From NCBI GenBank assembly GCA_008729055.1, contig SDUX01000004.1, positions 4,032,172 to 4,096,171 of the forward strand: a stretch of 64,000 bases of DNA. Reading direction: 5' to 3'. Below, in pieces: positions 32,736 through 43,683 of this stretch; within the stretch, counting starts at the first letter, position 1; each line of letters begins with the position of its first letter. The position numbers and the translations under genes were made by a program. Source of the stretch: Pyropia haitanensis. Its lineage: Eukaryota; Rhodophyta; Bangiophyceae; Bangiales; Bangiaceae. The notes under the pieces are model-generated. The model was not told the origin of the DNA. It ran no database searches and was given only the letters and a program-made list of their open reading frames with translations.

Positions 32736-34043
32736 TCACGACCGCCGCGCACGTAGTGCGGCCACCTCGCAAACAAGTGCGGCGATGGTGCGCTCCCGCT
32801 CAACCGCCGCGGCCGTGGCCGCGTCAAGCGCCGCCTCGAGCGCCGCCCGGTACGTTGCCGCCCACACCCGCGCGCCCTGCGCGCTGATCCGGTTGTTCTC
32901 GCACCGCGTCGCGCGGCGGGCGGCGCGGCCCGCCGCGCCGCCGGCGCCCCCACCGCTGCAGCTGCTGGAACCGCCACCGCCGCCACCGCCGCCACCGCCA
33001 CCCGCACCGCCGCCGTCACCGCCGGCTGCCGAGGCGGCGGCGGCGGCGGCGGCGGCGGCGCGGCGGCTCGCCTGGGCGGCCTTTAGGTCCGCCACCCGGG
33101 ACGATCGGCACGCGTCGGCCGCGGCGGTTGCGGCGGCGAGCGCCGCCTCGACGGGCACGACTGGCCGCCGGGCGGTCGTGGCCGCCGATGGGTGCGCGAC
33201 GGGGGTGACCGGCCGCCGGACGGACGCGGCCGCCGAAACCGCCGGCGAATAAGGGGGCGGGGGGCGGCGGGTGGCAGGCGGGGAGGAGGTAGCGGTGGCG
33301 CCGGCGCCGGCTGCCGGCGCCGTCGCCGCCACCGCGGCCGCCGCAGTTGGCGCCTGTGTTGGCCCCGACGGCCAGCTGGGTGGCGGGCGAGGCGGCGGCG
33401 GAGGGGGGGGTGGCGGCGCCACCGCCGCTGCCGCCGCAGTCACGATCGGTGACGACGGTGGAGCGCAGGAGGCGCCGATTGCCCCTGCTGGCCGCGCCGT
33501 GGCGGCACACCCGCCGCCGTGCTCCCACCACGCCAGCACCTGATCATAAGTGGCGGCCTCAGCGCCGCCTCCGCCCGCCTCCCACCACGTCCGGTATCGT
33601 CGTTCAGTGGACGAAGCTGCGTCCGCGTCCATCAGCCGGTCGCCGCTGCCGCTGCCACCGCCGCCGCCGCCGACGCCACCGCCACCGGCGCGTCCGCCGT
33701 CCGCGCCACGGCGGCCGCGGCCTGCCGCCCCGGGCGGCGACCCGTCGCCAGCCGGCGCCTCTGTCGGCGGCAATGGCACGCCTGCGCAGCCGCCGCTATC
33801 CGCAGGCCCGTCCCGCTCAAACGTGGGCGGTGGCGGCGGCGGCGGCGCGCCCGGCCCGCCGACGCGGCGGAGAACCAGCGCGAGCATGTGCGCGTCATGG
33901 GTGGGGAGCTCTCCATCCTCTCGCCGCCGCTTGGACGGCCGTTCTGTCGCCGCCGCCGCCGCCGCCGCCGCCGCCGTCACCGTGGAGCGGACGGGGGGGG
34001 GTGCCCAACGTCGACGCCCGCAATGGCGAGGGGGGGGGGCCAC
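32736..34043 (-). CDS. bZIP-type transcription factor, 5' end unresolved
   Basis: Minus-strand frame of about 435 codons ending at 32736. At the C-terminus, RCENNRISAQGARVWAATYR matches the bZIP basic-region spacing N-x7-R. NRxSAQxxR is the form seen in HY5-like plant factors. AALEAALDAA, then ERERTIAALVCEVAALRARR follow as a zipper-like helix with Leu/Ile/Val at heptad-like steps. The Arg/Lys pairs normally following the signature are replaced by VWAAT, so DNA contact may be weak or altered. Upstream are Pro/Gly/Ala linkers, RYRTWWEAGGGGAEAATYDQ with VLAWWEHGGG, and a basic-acidic patch KRRREDGELPTHDAHML. The frame opens with GTG, and the first ATG (33887) lies inside the patch, so an upstream exon is likely. 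Product presumably nuclear. Confidence 0.55.
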   Translation of the reverse strand: MAPPPRHCGRRRWAPPPVRSTVTAAAAAAAAATERPSKRRREDGELPTHDAHMLALVLRRVGGPGAPPPPPPPTFERDGPADSGGCAGVPLPPTEAPAGDGSPPGAAGRGRRGADGGRAGGGGVGGGGGGSGSGDRLMDADAASSTERRYRTWWEAGGGGAEAATYDQVLAWWEHGGGCAATARPAGAIGASCAPPSSPIVTAAAAAVAPPPPPPPPPRPPPSWPSGPTQAPTAAAAVAATAPAAGAGATATSSPPATRRPPPPYSPAVSAAASVRRPVTPVAHPSAATTARRPVVPVEAALAAATAAADACRSSRVADLKAAQASRRAAAAAAAAASAAGGDGGGAGGGGGGGGGGGSSSCSGGGAGGAAGRAARRATRCENNRISAQGARVWAATYRAALEAALDAATAAAVERERTIAALVCEVAALRARRS

Positions 34044-36849
34044 GCGATCGCCCTGCCAGCGCTGCCGACGCCAATGTCGCGGGCGCTCCAGGCACCGGCG
34101 ACGGCCCCGCTGCCGCTGCCGCGGTCACCACCGCCACCGCCTTCGCCGGGCCGGCCGCCGATGCCATGCCCGCCGCCGTTGCCATGCCGGCCGTTGCCGC
34201 TGTCGCCGCGGGCGGCGACGTCAGCGCTGTGGGCGCACTGGGGCAAGGCGCTGGCGTGGTGCACCGACGCGGGCCCCATTGGCTGCCAAAAACCCCGTGC
34301 CCTGCCAGTGGGTGCGGCGGTCAAGACTGCGGCGTTGGGAAGGGGGGGGGGGGGGTGCGGCTGCGCAGTTGAGGAGCCAGCTCTTAGGGCTGATCCCACC
34401 CGTCTCGTTTAGGCGCGGCCACTGCCGGGTCCCCGACGGGTTGCGGCTCGTGGGCGCTGGCGGGTCCCCGTGCGGGGCGGGTGCGTCGGTGGAGCCATGG
34501 GGTGGTCCGACGGGTAGGCGCGGCGGGTAGGTGCACTGGCCGGGACTGAACTGGCCAGTGCACGTGGCCGCCCGTGTGGCCTCGCGGGTGCGCCCTCGAG
34601 AGGGGTGGCGGGTGCGCCAGTGGTGGCGGCGGCCGGCGGTGGGGCACGCGCGTCGGTCTGGATCGGCTCGAGGCCAGGAGGGGCATGGAGGAGCCTGTCC
34701 TCGAGGGGGCAGAGCCGGTGGGCGGGAGGCCGCACGATGGGTCTCGAGAGAAAAGAGAAGTCAGCCCTACTTGTCGCCATGTCTCGCGCACAGAGTGGCG
34801 CATCCACCCACGTCACACACACCAGTTGCACATGTGCCTCGCGGCCTAGACAGTCCTAGGATTTCAAGGGAACTGCCACGTTTTTCAAGCGCACAAAGAA
34901 CGCCTTACGGCCCACTCCGCGTGTACGTCTTGTCATTCATAAATGAGGACAGACAGATTTAGTGTTACTCATATGAGCGGAGCAAGCACAAACAATTGAG
35001 CCTGAACTGCAGTCAACCCTACTCGAAAGGAGCATGCACTCGCCTCCATACGGCTGACCACGGGCGCGCTAACACAGGCGCGCCCGCCAAGAAAAAGGCA
35101 AACGTCGTGCCCCGTGCGGAGGCAGGAGAGAAGGCATCCAAAGAGATAAGCAAATAAAGAGGCAAGTTCGTAAGCGATGGGCGTACGTGCGTGACCGGGA
35201 CATGACGTCGAAAGGATGGGTAGGGGTGTCGGCCGCCTTCTTCTCTCTCCTCTTGCTTCTTTATCTACTGTATGCTCCTTTCTGTCTGCCTACCTCCGCG
35301 GCAGCACGCTGTTTACCCACATTGGGGGGCGCGGGCAACGTCCCGCGCCTCATGGCGGACCACGCCGGCTGGCGCGGTCTGGACCGTATTGAACTGTACC
35401 AACGGGCACACCCGCGTCTGGCAGGCAGGAGTACGCGAGGTGCGCACGAAGCGTAGCGATACCGACACGAGGCACGTCGGCTGCAGACCTGTAGGACTGA
35501 TGAATCCGAGTCGTGCGTGGCGGGTCCTGTTTGCCACGGGATAAGCACTGTTCTCACCGCGCACACACAGCGGTCGGCTCGTGAGGATCGCTAGGGCAAT
35601 CGTGTCGGTTGAACTTGAAGCTCAACGGTTGCATGAGCGAAAAACCACGCTCCGGCGTGCTGGTTTAAAATGCACGCCAGCGAAATGTACATTCAGGAAT
35701 AGTACGACAACCATTTTCACGTGAAAAGAGTATTTTCGCATCTGGAGTGAAAAAATATTCCTGAACCCACCAATACCCGAGCAAAGGACTCGTAAACTCC
35801 CTCGCTCGTCAGGCATTACTTTACAGAGGCAGGTTCCTCTTGGCAAGTGTCATTGGGCTCAAAACTCACTGTGGGTGTGGCCACTGCCATCGCCTGCTCG
35901 TTGGCTGCCTTGCGGCGATGCGCCATGGTTGGCGCGGCGGACGAAGGGCACACGAGAGAGCATATCACGGATCTGAACAGACTGACACGTCTTGAGTGCG
36001 TGCGTGGCACCGAGAGGCTGGCGCTGTCTGCAAGATCTGTTGGGCCCTCGTGTGAATCATCCCGTGTAGGGACCAGTTTCAACGACGAGAGACGCGAACT
36101 TCGCGTCTCTGTCCAATAGCAGTGCCTATCCATTCCCGGTTCGGATCTTGGGTCAGGCACACACTTCCAGCGCTTCCGGCCGGCTTGGCGTACAGAGTGG
36201 GGATGGACAGATCGAACACCTGTCGCGGGACCCAAGCGGTCGGCTGAGAGATCAGACTGTCAATGCCCAGGTCTGAGGTGTTCTATCTTGAGACGACAGC
36301 CAGCGGCTGCCGTGGCAAGACGTGGCGCGGCGCTGCCTATAGCAGCGTGTTCGGTCGAGGACGACACCTATCGGGATTCTAGAAGGCCGCGTCCAGCTTT
36401 TGGCGTGCCGGAGGCTGGTTTCCGATAATCACTTGAAGTCTTAAAGCCAATTGAAAGTGTACTTTCTTCACTCTGCGGCGGCCTCCCCGGCGCAGCGGAC
36501 GTCACCGTCCGAGACTGCACCGTCAAGGCGGAGAAAGGGCACCGCAAGGTCCACAGCCCCACGGGCTATGTGTCGTTGCCGAGGCAGAAGAGCATTGTAC
36601 AAAACCTGCTGCTGTACGTATGTTCTTGCTGGCTCGACGGTTCGATATCAAACGCCCCCCCCCCTCCCCCCGCCCCCCACCCCCCGGGCCGCCCCCGCCG
36701 CCCGCCGTCGCCCGCCCGGCGGACCCTGCACGTTCTTGCGCTTCACCCGTGGGGTCCACCCCGTCAGCCCCCGTGCCCGTCGTGCGTCGACACCCGCCAC
36801 GCCGGTCGCACCCCACTGCCGCCCGCGCCGTCCGCGTCGCCCGCCGCCG
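34044..36849. other. Intergenic; lower GC from 34.8 to 36.5 kb
   Basis: 34044-34800 is GC-rich with a G-run near 34340. From about 34840 composition falls to balanced. A forward frame from an ATG near 35202 begins with a hydrophobic stretch (VSAAFFSLLLLLYLLYAPFC) that could be a signal peptide, but it ends after about 85 codons without a motif. No RNA gene recognised. Confidence 0.35.
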
Positions 36850-37320
36850 CCGCGCCGCCGCCGCCTGCTGTGGCACAGGTGCGCAGGGCAGCCTCCTCGG
36901 GCGCCGCCGCGTTGATCTCCAAAGGCTCTGTGGGCAGGGAAGCATCGGCAGTTTCAATGCGGAAGAACGGAGGGCGCCTCTCAACGGCCGACCGCTCGTG
37001 GCGGGCCGGTTCTTTCGCGCCGACTTGCTCTGCTTGCGAAACACTTGCTCGTAGTACCTCACCCTCTGCTCGAGCGGCGTTTGGTGCGGGACGCCCTTGC
37101 ACAGGCGCTTGGTGTTCGGGTAGCGGAGCACCGGCTCCTGGCTCAGAGCAAACGCCACCTTGGCACGCCAATCGGCCGGCCGGGCGTCCGTGACGCGGCC
37201 GCCGCCGCCGTCGCCGGCCAACCGACCGACGGGGGATGCCGCCGGCGCTTGCTGGCTGCCGCCGAGGCCCGCCGCTACGGGGCGGCGGTCCACTGCCGGC
37301 GGGGAGCACCCTCTCGGCAA
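36850..37320 (-). CDS. Hypothetical protein fragment with a frame change
   Basis: The minus strand at about 37035-37190 encodes ADWRAKVAFALSQEPVLRYP, NTKRLCKGVPHQTPLEQRV and RYYEQVFRKQSK. This is a mixed charged/hydrophobic peptide unlike the surrounding noise. Around 37000 the coherent reading moves to another frame, giving PPFFRIETADASLPTEPLEI and NAAAPEEAALRTCATAGG (about 36990-36860). Neither part is recognised. There is no ATG at the start of the frame and no clear splice pair at the switch, so this is either two exon pieces or a frameshifted gene. Confidence 0.35.
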
Positions 37321-39329
37321 GGGATGGAAAAACGATGGCGCACAGCCGGTGCTCCCACGCGGTCAGCCTGACCGGGGGGGTGGCGGGCGGGGTTGGGGAG
37401 AGGGCGTTGCTGGGGAAGGGCGGAGGGGGAGGGAGGACTGGCGGGTGGCGGCAGCTACCCGGCTGGTGTCTTCTAGGCCGCGTGGCCGAGTGTGACCCCG
37501 TCGACCAGCCGCTGGAGGGCGGGTGAGCATGCACAGCCGCCGCTGAGACGGTGTGCCACTCCGTGGATGGTGAAAGGCAAGAAGACGGGGTACTCCCCAG
37601 TGGAACGGAGTCAAATGGTTCACTACAGCTCCCCCGCCGGCGCGCACCGTCGATGGGCGGGCGTGCAGGCAGTCTCCCCGTGCGGGGCCGGGTGGGCCGA
37701 GCGGTGTGGCGCCATGGCGGCGACACGGCAGGGCAGCCGCAACCCCCCCACCCCCCCCCCTCTCATGCGGCGTGCCACACTGGTGTGGTGTGCGCCCCGG
37801 GGCGGGGGGGGGAAGGGCGGTGGGGAAGGGCGGCTGCGGCCACCCGCGCGGCGTGCGGAGCGGCGCCCCACACGGAGCCGCCGCGACGGCGGCGGGCGAG
37901 GCCCCCCCGAAATGGGGAAGCGGCGCGGCCGCGGCCGCGGCCCGCCGCGGCCCGCCACCCAGCGCAGGGGACGCGAAGGAGACGAGAACAATCGTGGTCC
38001 CGCAGCCGGCCGGCCAGACGGCGTCGCCACCCACTGTAGGCGGAGGCCGCCCGCGCGCCGCGCGGGGGAGACGCGCGGCGACACCAGGCAACCGCGCAGA
38101 GGCGGCGGCGCTGGGCTTCCCCCGCTGGTTGCTGCGCCAGCAGCGGCGGGGGAGCCGCGGATACCCCGGCCGCCCAGCGACCGCCGCCGCCGCGCCTCCC
38201 TTGCCACTGCGTGCGGGTCCGTCTTTGGTGCTGCCGGGGTGCAGGTGTCGGGAGGCAGCGCCGAGCGTGGGGGGGGGCCGCCGGTTTGGCCGGCGCCGCC
38301 CGCCGGGATGAGCGGGGGTACGCGCCGCGGACGGCGGCACGTGGCGGCCGCCGCGGCGGGCGGGGCGGTGGAGACAGCCTGGCGGTAGCGGCCGCCGGGC
38401 TAGCGTCTCCTCCCGCCCACCCCACGCGCGGGGGAGGTGCGCTGCCCCCTTCTCCCCCGCCAACCACGCGCCACAGGGCGTACACAGACGTACTTGAGGA
38501 GGAATGTGTGGGGGCTATGGGGAGCGCTCCCGAGTCGGTGCCACCCTACGCCATCGTTTAACAAGGGAAAGCGGGACAGCAATCGAAGGAAGGCGGTCCC
38601 GCCGCTGCGGACGGCGGCAGCGCCGCTTTTTGCGCTAGAGGGACCCCCAGGGCGCCGCATCCTTGATGGTCGGGTAAAGCGGTTTGCACCTTCGTGCTCC
38701 TTCGCTCCACTGCAGCACACGCATCGCGCACCACGCGCGCATAGCGTCGATGTTGAAACTACACTCGGTCCCAGTAGGTCGCGAAGTAGAAACAACGCGA
38801 TGACCGTCGCGCAACTGCCCAGTGCGCGTGCCCCCCGCGGGGGCCGTCGATCGATACGCAGCCATTGCTTCCGAATCCTTGTAGACCACGGCATGCGGAT
38901 GCGGGGAGCACAAGAGTCTCTTCATTGTCCGCCCAGCGTGTGCACCGTCCTCTACAGCTTTGCGTCCCGTCGGATGACAAGGAGACGTGACGTTCCGGAA
39001 GAGAGGTGTATAGCCGGAGTTGGACAAATACATCCTCAGGACCACCAGATTTCGCCTGCATCCATAATGGGAGTGCAGCTTAGGTAAGTACCAAGTCACG
39101 TCGCAGTGTCCGCCGCATTCCGCCACAAAACCTGGGGCAAACAGCCTGGATCACGGCGTGAAATCCGCGACCACTCCGCCCCGGCGCGCACAGTTTAGTT
39201 GACGCCGGCGGCGTCCGGCGCCAGCCAACCCAGAGGTGGCCCCGTCTCGGCGGCTGCGCCCACCACTGTGTGCCGGCTGCCACCCCCCCCATGCGCCGCA
39301 GCTGGTCTTGCCACAAGCAGGAGACGCCC
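37321..39329. other. Intergenic, upstream of UTP14
   Basis: GC-rich without motif to about 38440, then a lower-GC patch to about 39190 with short mixed frames on both strands and no domain. GCCACAAGCAG at 39308-39318, just before the UTP14 start, could be a 3' splice site of a 5' untranslated intron. Confidence 0.4.
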
Positions 39330-42300
39330 ATGGACGTTGAAGCCGCGGTCGACGAGGCGGCCGCCGCCGCCTCGACCGTCGACCTGGACACCATGGCGCT
39401 GGCAGCGCCGCCGGGCGCCGCGGCGGCGGCCGCCGCGGCGGCTCCCTCCCCCCCTACCGACGGGGCTGCCGGCCTGGGCGGCGTCACTGGCGATAGTGCC
39501 GACGACGGGGGCGGCATGGCCCCAGCACAGGCGGCCGCCCTTACGGTGGCCACCGGCCGGGCGGCTCGCGCCGCCGCCGACGGGGCGGCCGGCACGGGCG
39601 ACCGGCAGCCCGTCGACGCCGGGGTCGGGGTAGAGGGCGCGCTCAACGTGGCGGCCGCCAGCCGTCGCGGCGACGCCGACGGCGACGGCGTGCTCCGCCT
39701 CGAGGATATGCTCCCGCGGCTCGCCCCGCGCCGCGGCGTTGCCGCCGCCGCGGCCGCCGCCGACGCGGCGGCCGCCGACGCGGCGGCGGCGGCCGCCGCG
39801 GGCCTGACCGGCACGGCGGCCAAGGAGCTCCGCAAGAAGCTCTCGGCCGCCGCGTCGACGCGCGCGCTCGCGCCGCCGCTGTCGGCGCCCGCGGTCGGCC
39901 GCGTCGAGCGGTCCGCCGCGTACGCGGCGGCGGCGGCGGCGGTGACCGACTGGCAGCCAATGGTCCAGGCCAACCGCGCGGCGCGGACGCTCACCTTCCC
40001 ACAGCACAAGCCGCTGCTGCACGGCTCGGTCGCCGAGTCGACGGCGGTGCTCGCGCGGCGCGGGGCGGTGGCGCCCGCGGCGGGCGGGATGGAGGCGGAG
40101 ATTGACGCGCTGCTCGCGGCGTCGGGGGTGGTGCGCGGCGGGCCGGGCGGCGCGGGCAGCGCGGCCGCGTCTGCGCGCGTCGGCGGCGGTGCGGTGGCCG
40201 TCCCCGCCGACGATGCCGCGCTCGGCGACGCGGCCATGACGATGGCCGAGGTGGTCTCCCGGCGGGACGAGCTCGCCCAGATGCGCTCCACGCTCTTCCA
40301 CTATGAGCGCAAGATGAAGCGGATGAAGAAGATCAAGTCGCGGCGCTACCGGCGGGCGCTCAAGCGCGAAAAGGAGGCCGCCGCGGGTGGGCCCGGCGGC
40401 GGCGGCGGCGACTCGGACGGGGACAGCGACGCGCGGGGCGACGCGGCGGAGCGGGCGGAGCGGCGGCGGGTGGAGGAGCGGATGAACCTGCGCCACAAGA
40501 ATACGTCCAAGTGGGTGCGCCGGCAGCTGCAGCGCAAGGAGGGCGCCCGGTCCGACAGCGTCCGCGCGGCGATTGACGAGCAGCTCCGCATCGGGCGGGA
40601 GCTCCGCCACAAGCAGGCCAACACCGTGTCGTTGGGGCGGTCGACCGGCCGCGCCGCGGGCGCCCGCGGCGGCGGCCCCGACGGCGGCGGCGGCGGCGGC
40701 GGGGGGGAGGACAGCAGCAGCAGCGGCAGCGGCAGCAGCGGCGACGAGGCGGGCGACGCGGCGGAGGAGGCGGCGCTGGGCGCGGCCATCCGTGGGGAGG
40801 GGGCGGGGGGGGGGGCGGCCGCCGACGGCGGCGCGCCCGCCAAGGGGCTCCTCGGCCTCGCGTTTATGCAGTCGGCGATCAAGCGGCGGGCCGACGCGGC
40901 GCGGGCGCTGCTCGAGGAGATGGACCGCGACGCCCGGGGGGGGGACGCCGACGACTCTGCAGACGATGAGGGCGCCCACGAGGCGGGGCGCGGCCGGCCG
41001 GGCGCGGCCGCGCGGGTGGCGTATGGCGGCGCCCGGCGCAAGGCGGCTGGCGGCGGTGACGGGGCGGCGGCGGCAGCCGCCGCCGCGTTGGCCGCCGCCG
41101 CCGCCGACGGCGTCGGGACGGACAGCGACGGCGACGACGCCGACGGCGGCGACGCGGACGCGGACGCGCCGGCGCTGCGGCGGCGGCTGGCGGCCGCCGC
41201 GGCCGCCCGGGACGCGGCCGCCACGGCCGCGTCGGACGCGGCGGCGGCGGTGGCGGTGGCCAACGCGGTCGCCGCCGCGGACCGCGTCGCCGACGCGGTG
41301 GCGGCGGGCGGGGCGGCGGGCGGGGCGGCGGCCGCCGCCGCCCCCGCGGGCGGTCGCCCCCGTCAGCGGGGGGGCGCCGCGGTCGCGGCTGCGGCTGGGG
41401 CGGCTGCCGCCCCCGGCGCCGCGCCGGTGCCGGCCGCGGCGGGCGCCGCGGCGCCGGCGGCTGCGCCCGGCCGTGGCCGCCGGCGTGGCCGGGGCGCCAG
41501 CCCGCCGCGTGCGCAGCCGCCGACGGCGTCGGCCGCGGCGGCGGCGGCGGCGGCGCCCTCCCCGGCGGCGGCGGCGGCCCCCCCTGCGGCCGTGCCCGCC
41601 GCCCCCGCCGTCGGCCGTAGCATCAACCCGTGGCTGGTCCCGCTCGGCGGCGGCGGCGAAGCGTCGGATGGCGACGGCGGGGGCGACCCATCCGCGGCAG
41701 CGGCGGCTGCCGCCGCCCCCCCCCCCCCACCCTCTGCCGCCGGTGGACGGGGCGCGGCGGCGCGCGGCGGGCGCCCCCCTCCCGTCGTGGCGGCCCCCCC
41801 CCCCCGGGCGGGGGAGCCCCCCCCCCCCCCCCCCGGGCGGCCAAGCGCGCCCGGGACCCCCCCCCCCCCGGCGCTGCTGCCGACGCCGCGGCCGAGGACG
41901 CGGCCGCCCGCTCCCGCATGGCCGCCGTCGCGGCCGCGTTTGCCGGCGCCGGCGGCGGGTCGGCGGCGGAATTCGCGGCGGCCAAGGCGGCGGCGGTCGA
42001 GGCGGAGCTCCCCGCCGCCGCCACCGCCGCCGCCGCGCCCGCCGCCCTCCCCGGCTGGGGCACCTGGGACGGCGCGGGCGTCCGCGCCAAGCGCCCCCGC
42101 CCCGAGTCGGCCTTTGCGCGGGCGGCGCGGGAGCGGGTGGCGGCCGCACGGGCGGCGGCGGTCGCCGCCCGCCGCGACGCGGGCGGCCACCTGTCGCACG
42201 TCATCTTTGCCGAGGCGCGCGCCCGCCGCGCGGCGACCGCCCTCACCGTCGCGGCGGTGCCGCACCCGTACCGGTCCGCCGCCGAGTACGACGCCGCCCG

Positions 42301-42658
42301 CCGCACGCCGCTCGCCGCGGAGCGGCTGACGCCGGCCGTCGCGGCGCGGCTGACCGCGCCGCCGCTCGTCGCGCGGGCGGGGGCGGTCATCGCGCCGGCG
42401 CGGTTTGGGTCGCCGGCGGAGCGGGCGGCGGTGGCGGCGGCGGCGGCGGCGGCGCGCGCACGGGCGGACGAGCGGGCGGCGGCGCGGGCGGCGGCGCGGG
42501 CGGCGGCGGCGCGGGCGGCGGCGCGGGAGGCGCGGGCGGCCAAGGGGGGGGGGTCCGTGGGGGGGCGCGGCCGCCCCACCGTCGGCGCCGCGATTGCCAA
42601 CCGGTCGGCGCGGGCGCGGGCGCGGGACGGGGCGAGAAAGCCGCTGGGCCGGCAGTGA
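39330..42658 (+). CDS. UTP14: U3 snoRNP protein UTP14, with frame break at poly-C
   Basis: UTP14 is a nucleolar component of the small-subunit processome that processes 18S pre-rRNA and activates the helicase Dhr1. The N-terminal half has an acidic Ala-rich start, LTGTAAKELRKKLSAAAS and VTDWQPMVQANRAARTLTFP. The diagnostic core is FHYERKMKRMKKIKSRRYRR, then MNLRHKNTSKWVRRQLQRK and AAIDEQLRIGRELRHKQANT (about nt 40300-40620). A Ser/Asp/Glu-rich region follows. The C-terminal half lies in another frame: ALPGWGTWDGAGVRAKRPRP, GGHLSHVIFAEARARRA, AAVPHPYRSAAEYDAARRTP and ARAGAVIAPARF, matching the family's C-terminal GWG, phospho-site and IxP elements. The switch falls between 41790 and 41838, where C12 (41794-41805) and C18 (41817-41834) lie. 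The ATG at 39330 has the best context; another lies at 39291. Confidence 0.85.
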
Positions 42659-43683
42659 GGGGCGGGGTTGGGGAGGCGGGGGGGGGGGGGGGGGGGGGGG
42701 GTTGGAGGAGGGGGTGGCGGGCACGCCGCGGGCGGCCGGGGCTCTGCTGGTCGTTGCCATTGTTGTGGCCAGACACGCCAGCGGGGCGCGCCTGTTGTGC
42801 ACGCCCCCTGTATTTTTTTTTTGTGGTCGCCTGCTCTTGGCCAAGCTGGCGGCGGCGTGACGGCTGGTGGGAGAGGGCAGAGGGGGCGGACAGCGGGCTA
42901 GCCGCGCTTCCCCTCTTCTCCGGCACCTCTCCCCCTCGCTCCTCGGCCCGTGCCCGACCCGTCGTGACGTTTCGGCGGCGCTCTTGTCTGTGTTTGCTTG
43001 GTCGGCCGCGTGCTCCCGTGTGTCCCACCCACCGCAACGCTGTTGCGGACTGGCGTACGGCGCCGGGCGTGCGCTGCCGTCACTGGCGGCGCGCCGGCGG
43101 CGCCTGGTGAGCTCCCTTTGGAGCCGCGGCGGCCGCCGGCCAAACCCCCTTGGTCGGCCGCGCTGTCCAGCGGCTCGTCCAAGACGGAACCGGACAGGCG
43201 CGGTGGGGATGGCCGCTGCAGGGGCGCGGTGTGTCGGCGTGCAGCGGGGCGGAGAAAAAAAAACAAAAAAAAACGCACACCACCCGCGCATCCGCCCGAC
43301 GCCGCTGCTTTTGTGCAAGTCTCATGGTCGTTTTCTTTGCGGAAATGGCCCGACGGTCGGTCTGTTGTGTTTTCAACTGTTCGCGGCCGCGGATACCACG
43401 GCACGGCGGTGACCACGACCGTCACCCGTGATCCGCCGCCACGGCCGCTCGGTGCCGGTGCGCGCTGCCCATTGCTTCATCGCGCCGCCCCGCGACGCTC
43501 CTCGCGACGCCAAGCCCGCGTCGCCCGACGCCCGCCTGCCGTGCGCTCTCCCCCCCCCCCTGCCGCCGGCGGCTAGACGGCGGCCGCCGTCTCCCGCCAT
43601 TGTCCCGCAGCTGCTGCGCTGGTCGGCTCGGCTGTTTCCGCCACGGTCGCCGCCGCGCCGCGACCGCACCCCCCCCCCCGGCC
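42659..43683. other. UTP14-hisD intergenic
   Basis: Both genes point right. Contains a long G-run at about 42680-42701, T-run at 42813-42820 and A-rich tract GAAAAAAAAACAAAAAAAAA near 43252. No gene recognised. The last ~130 bp are pyrimidine-rich and open in the hisD frame back to a TTG at 43600, which might add a transit peptide. Confidence 0.4.

Noticed and set aside
35202..35456. Small secreted protein
   Set aside because: Hydrophobic start looks like a signal peptide, but the rest is short, unlike any family and competes with another frame; not enough to call a gene.
39195..42149. 984-codon open frame antisense to UTP14
   Set aside because: Arg/Gly/Val-rich mirror of a conserved gene; such shadows are expected at this GC and it shows no domain.
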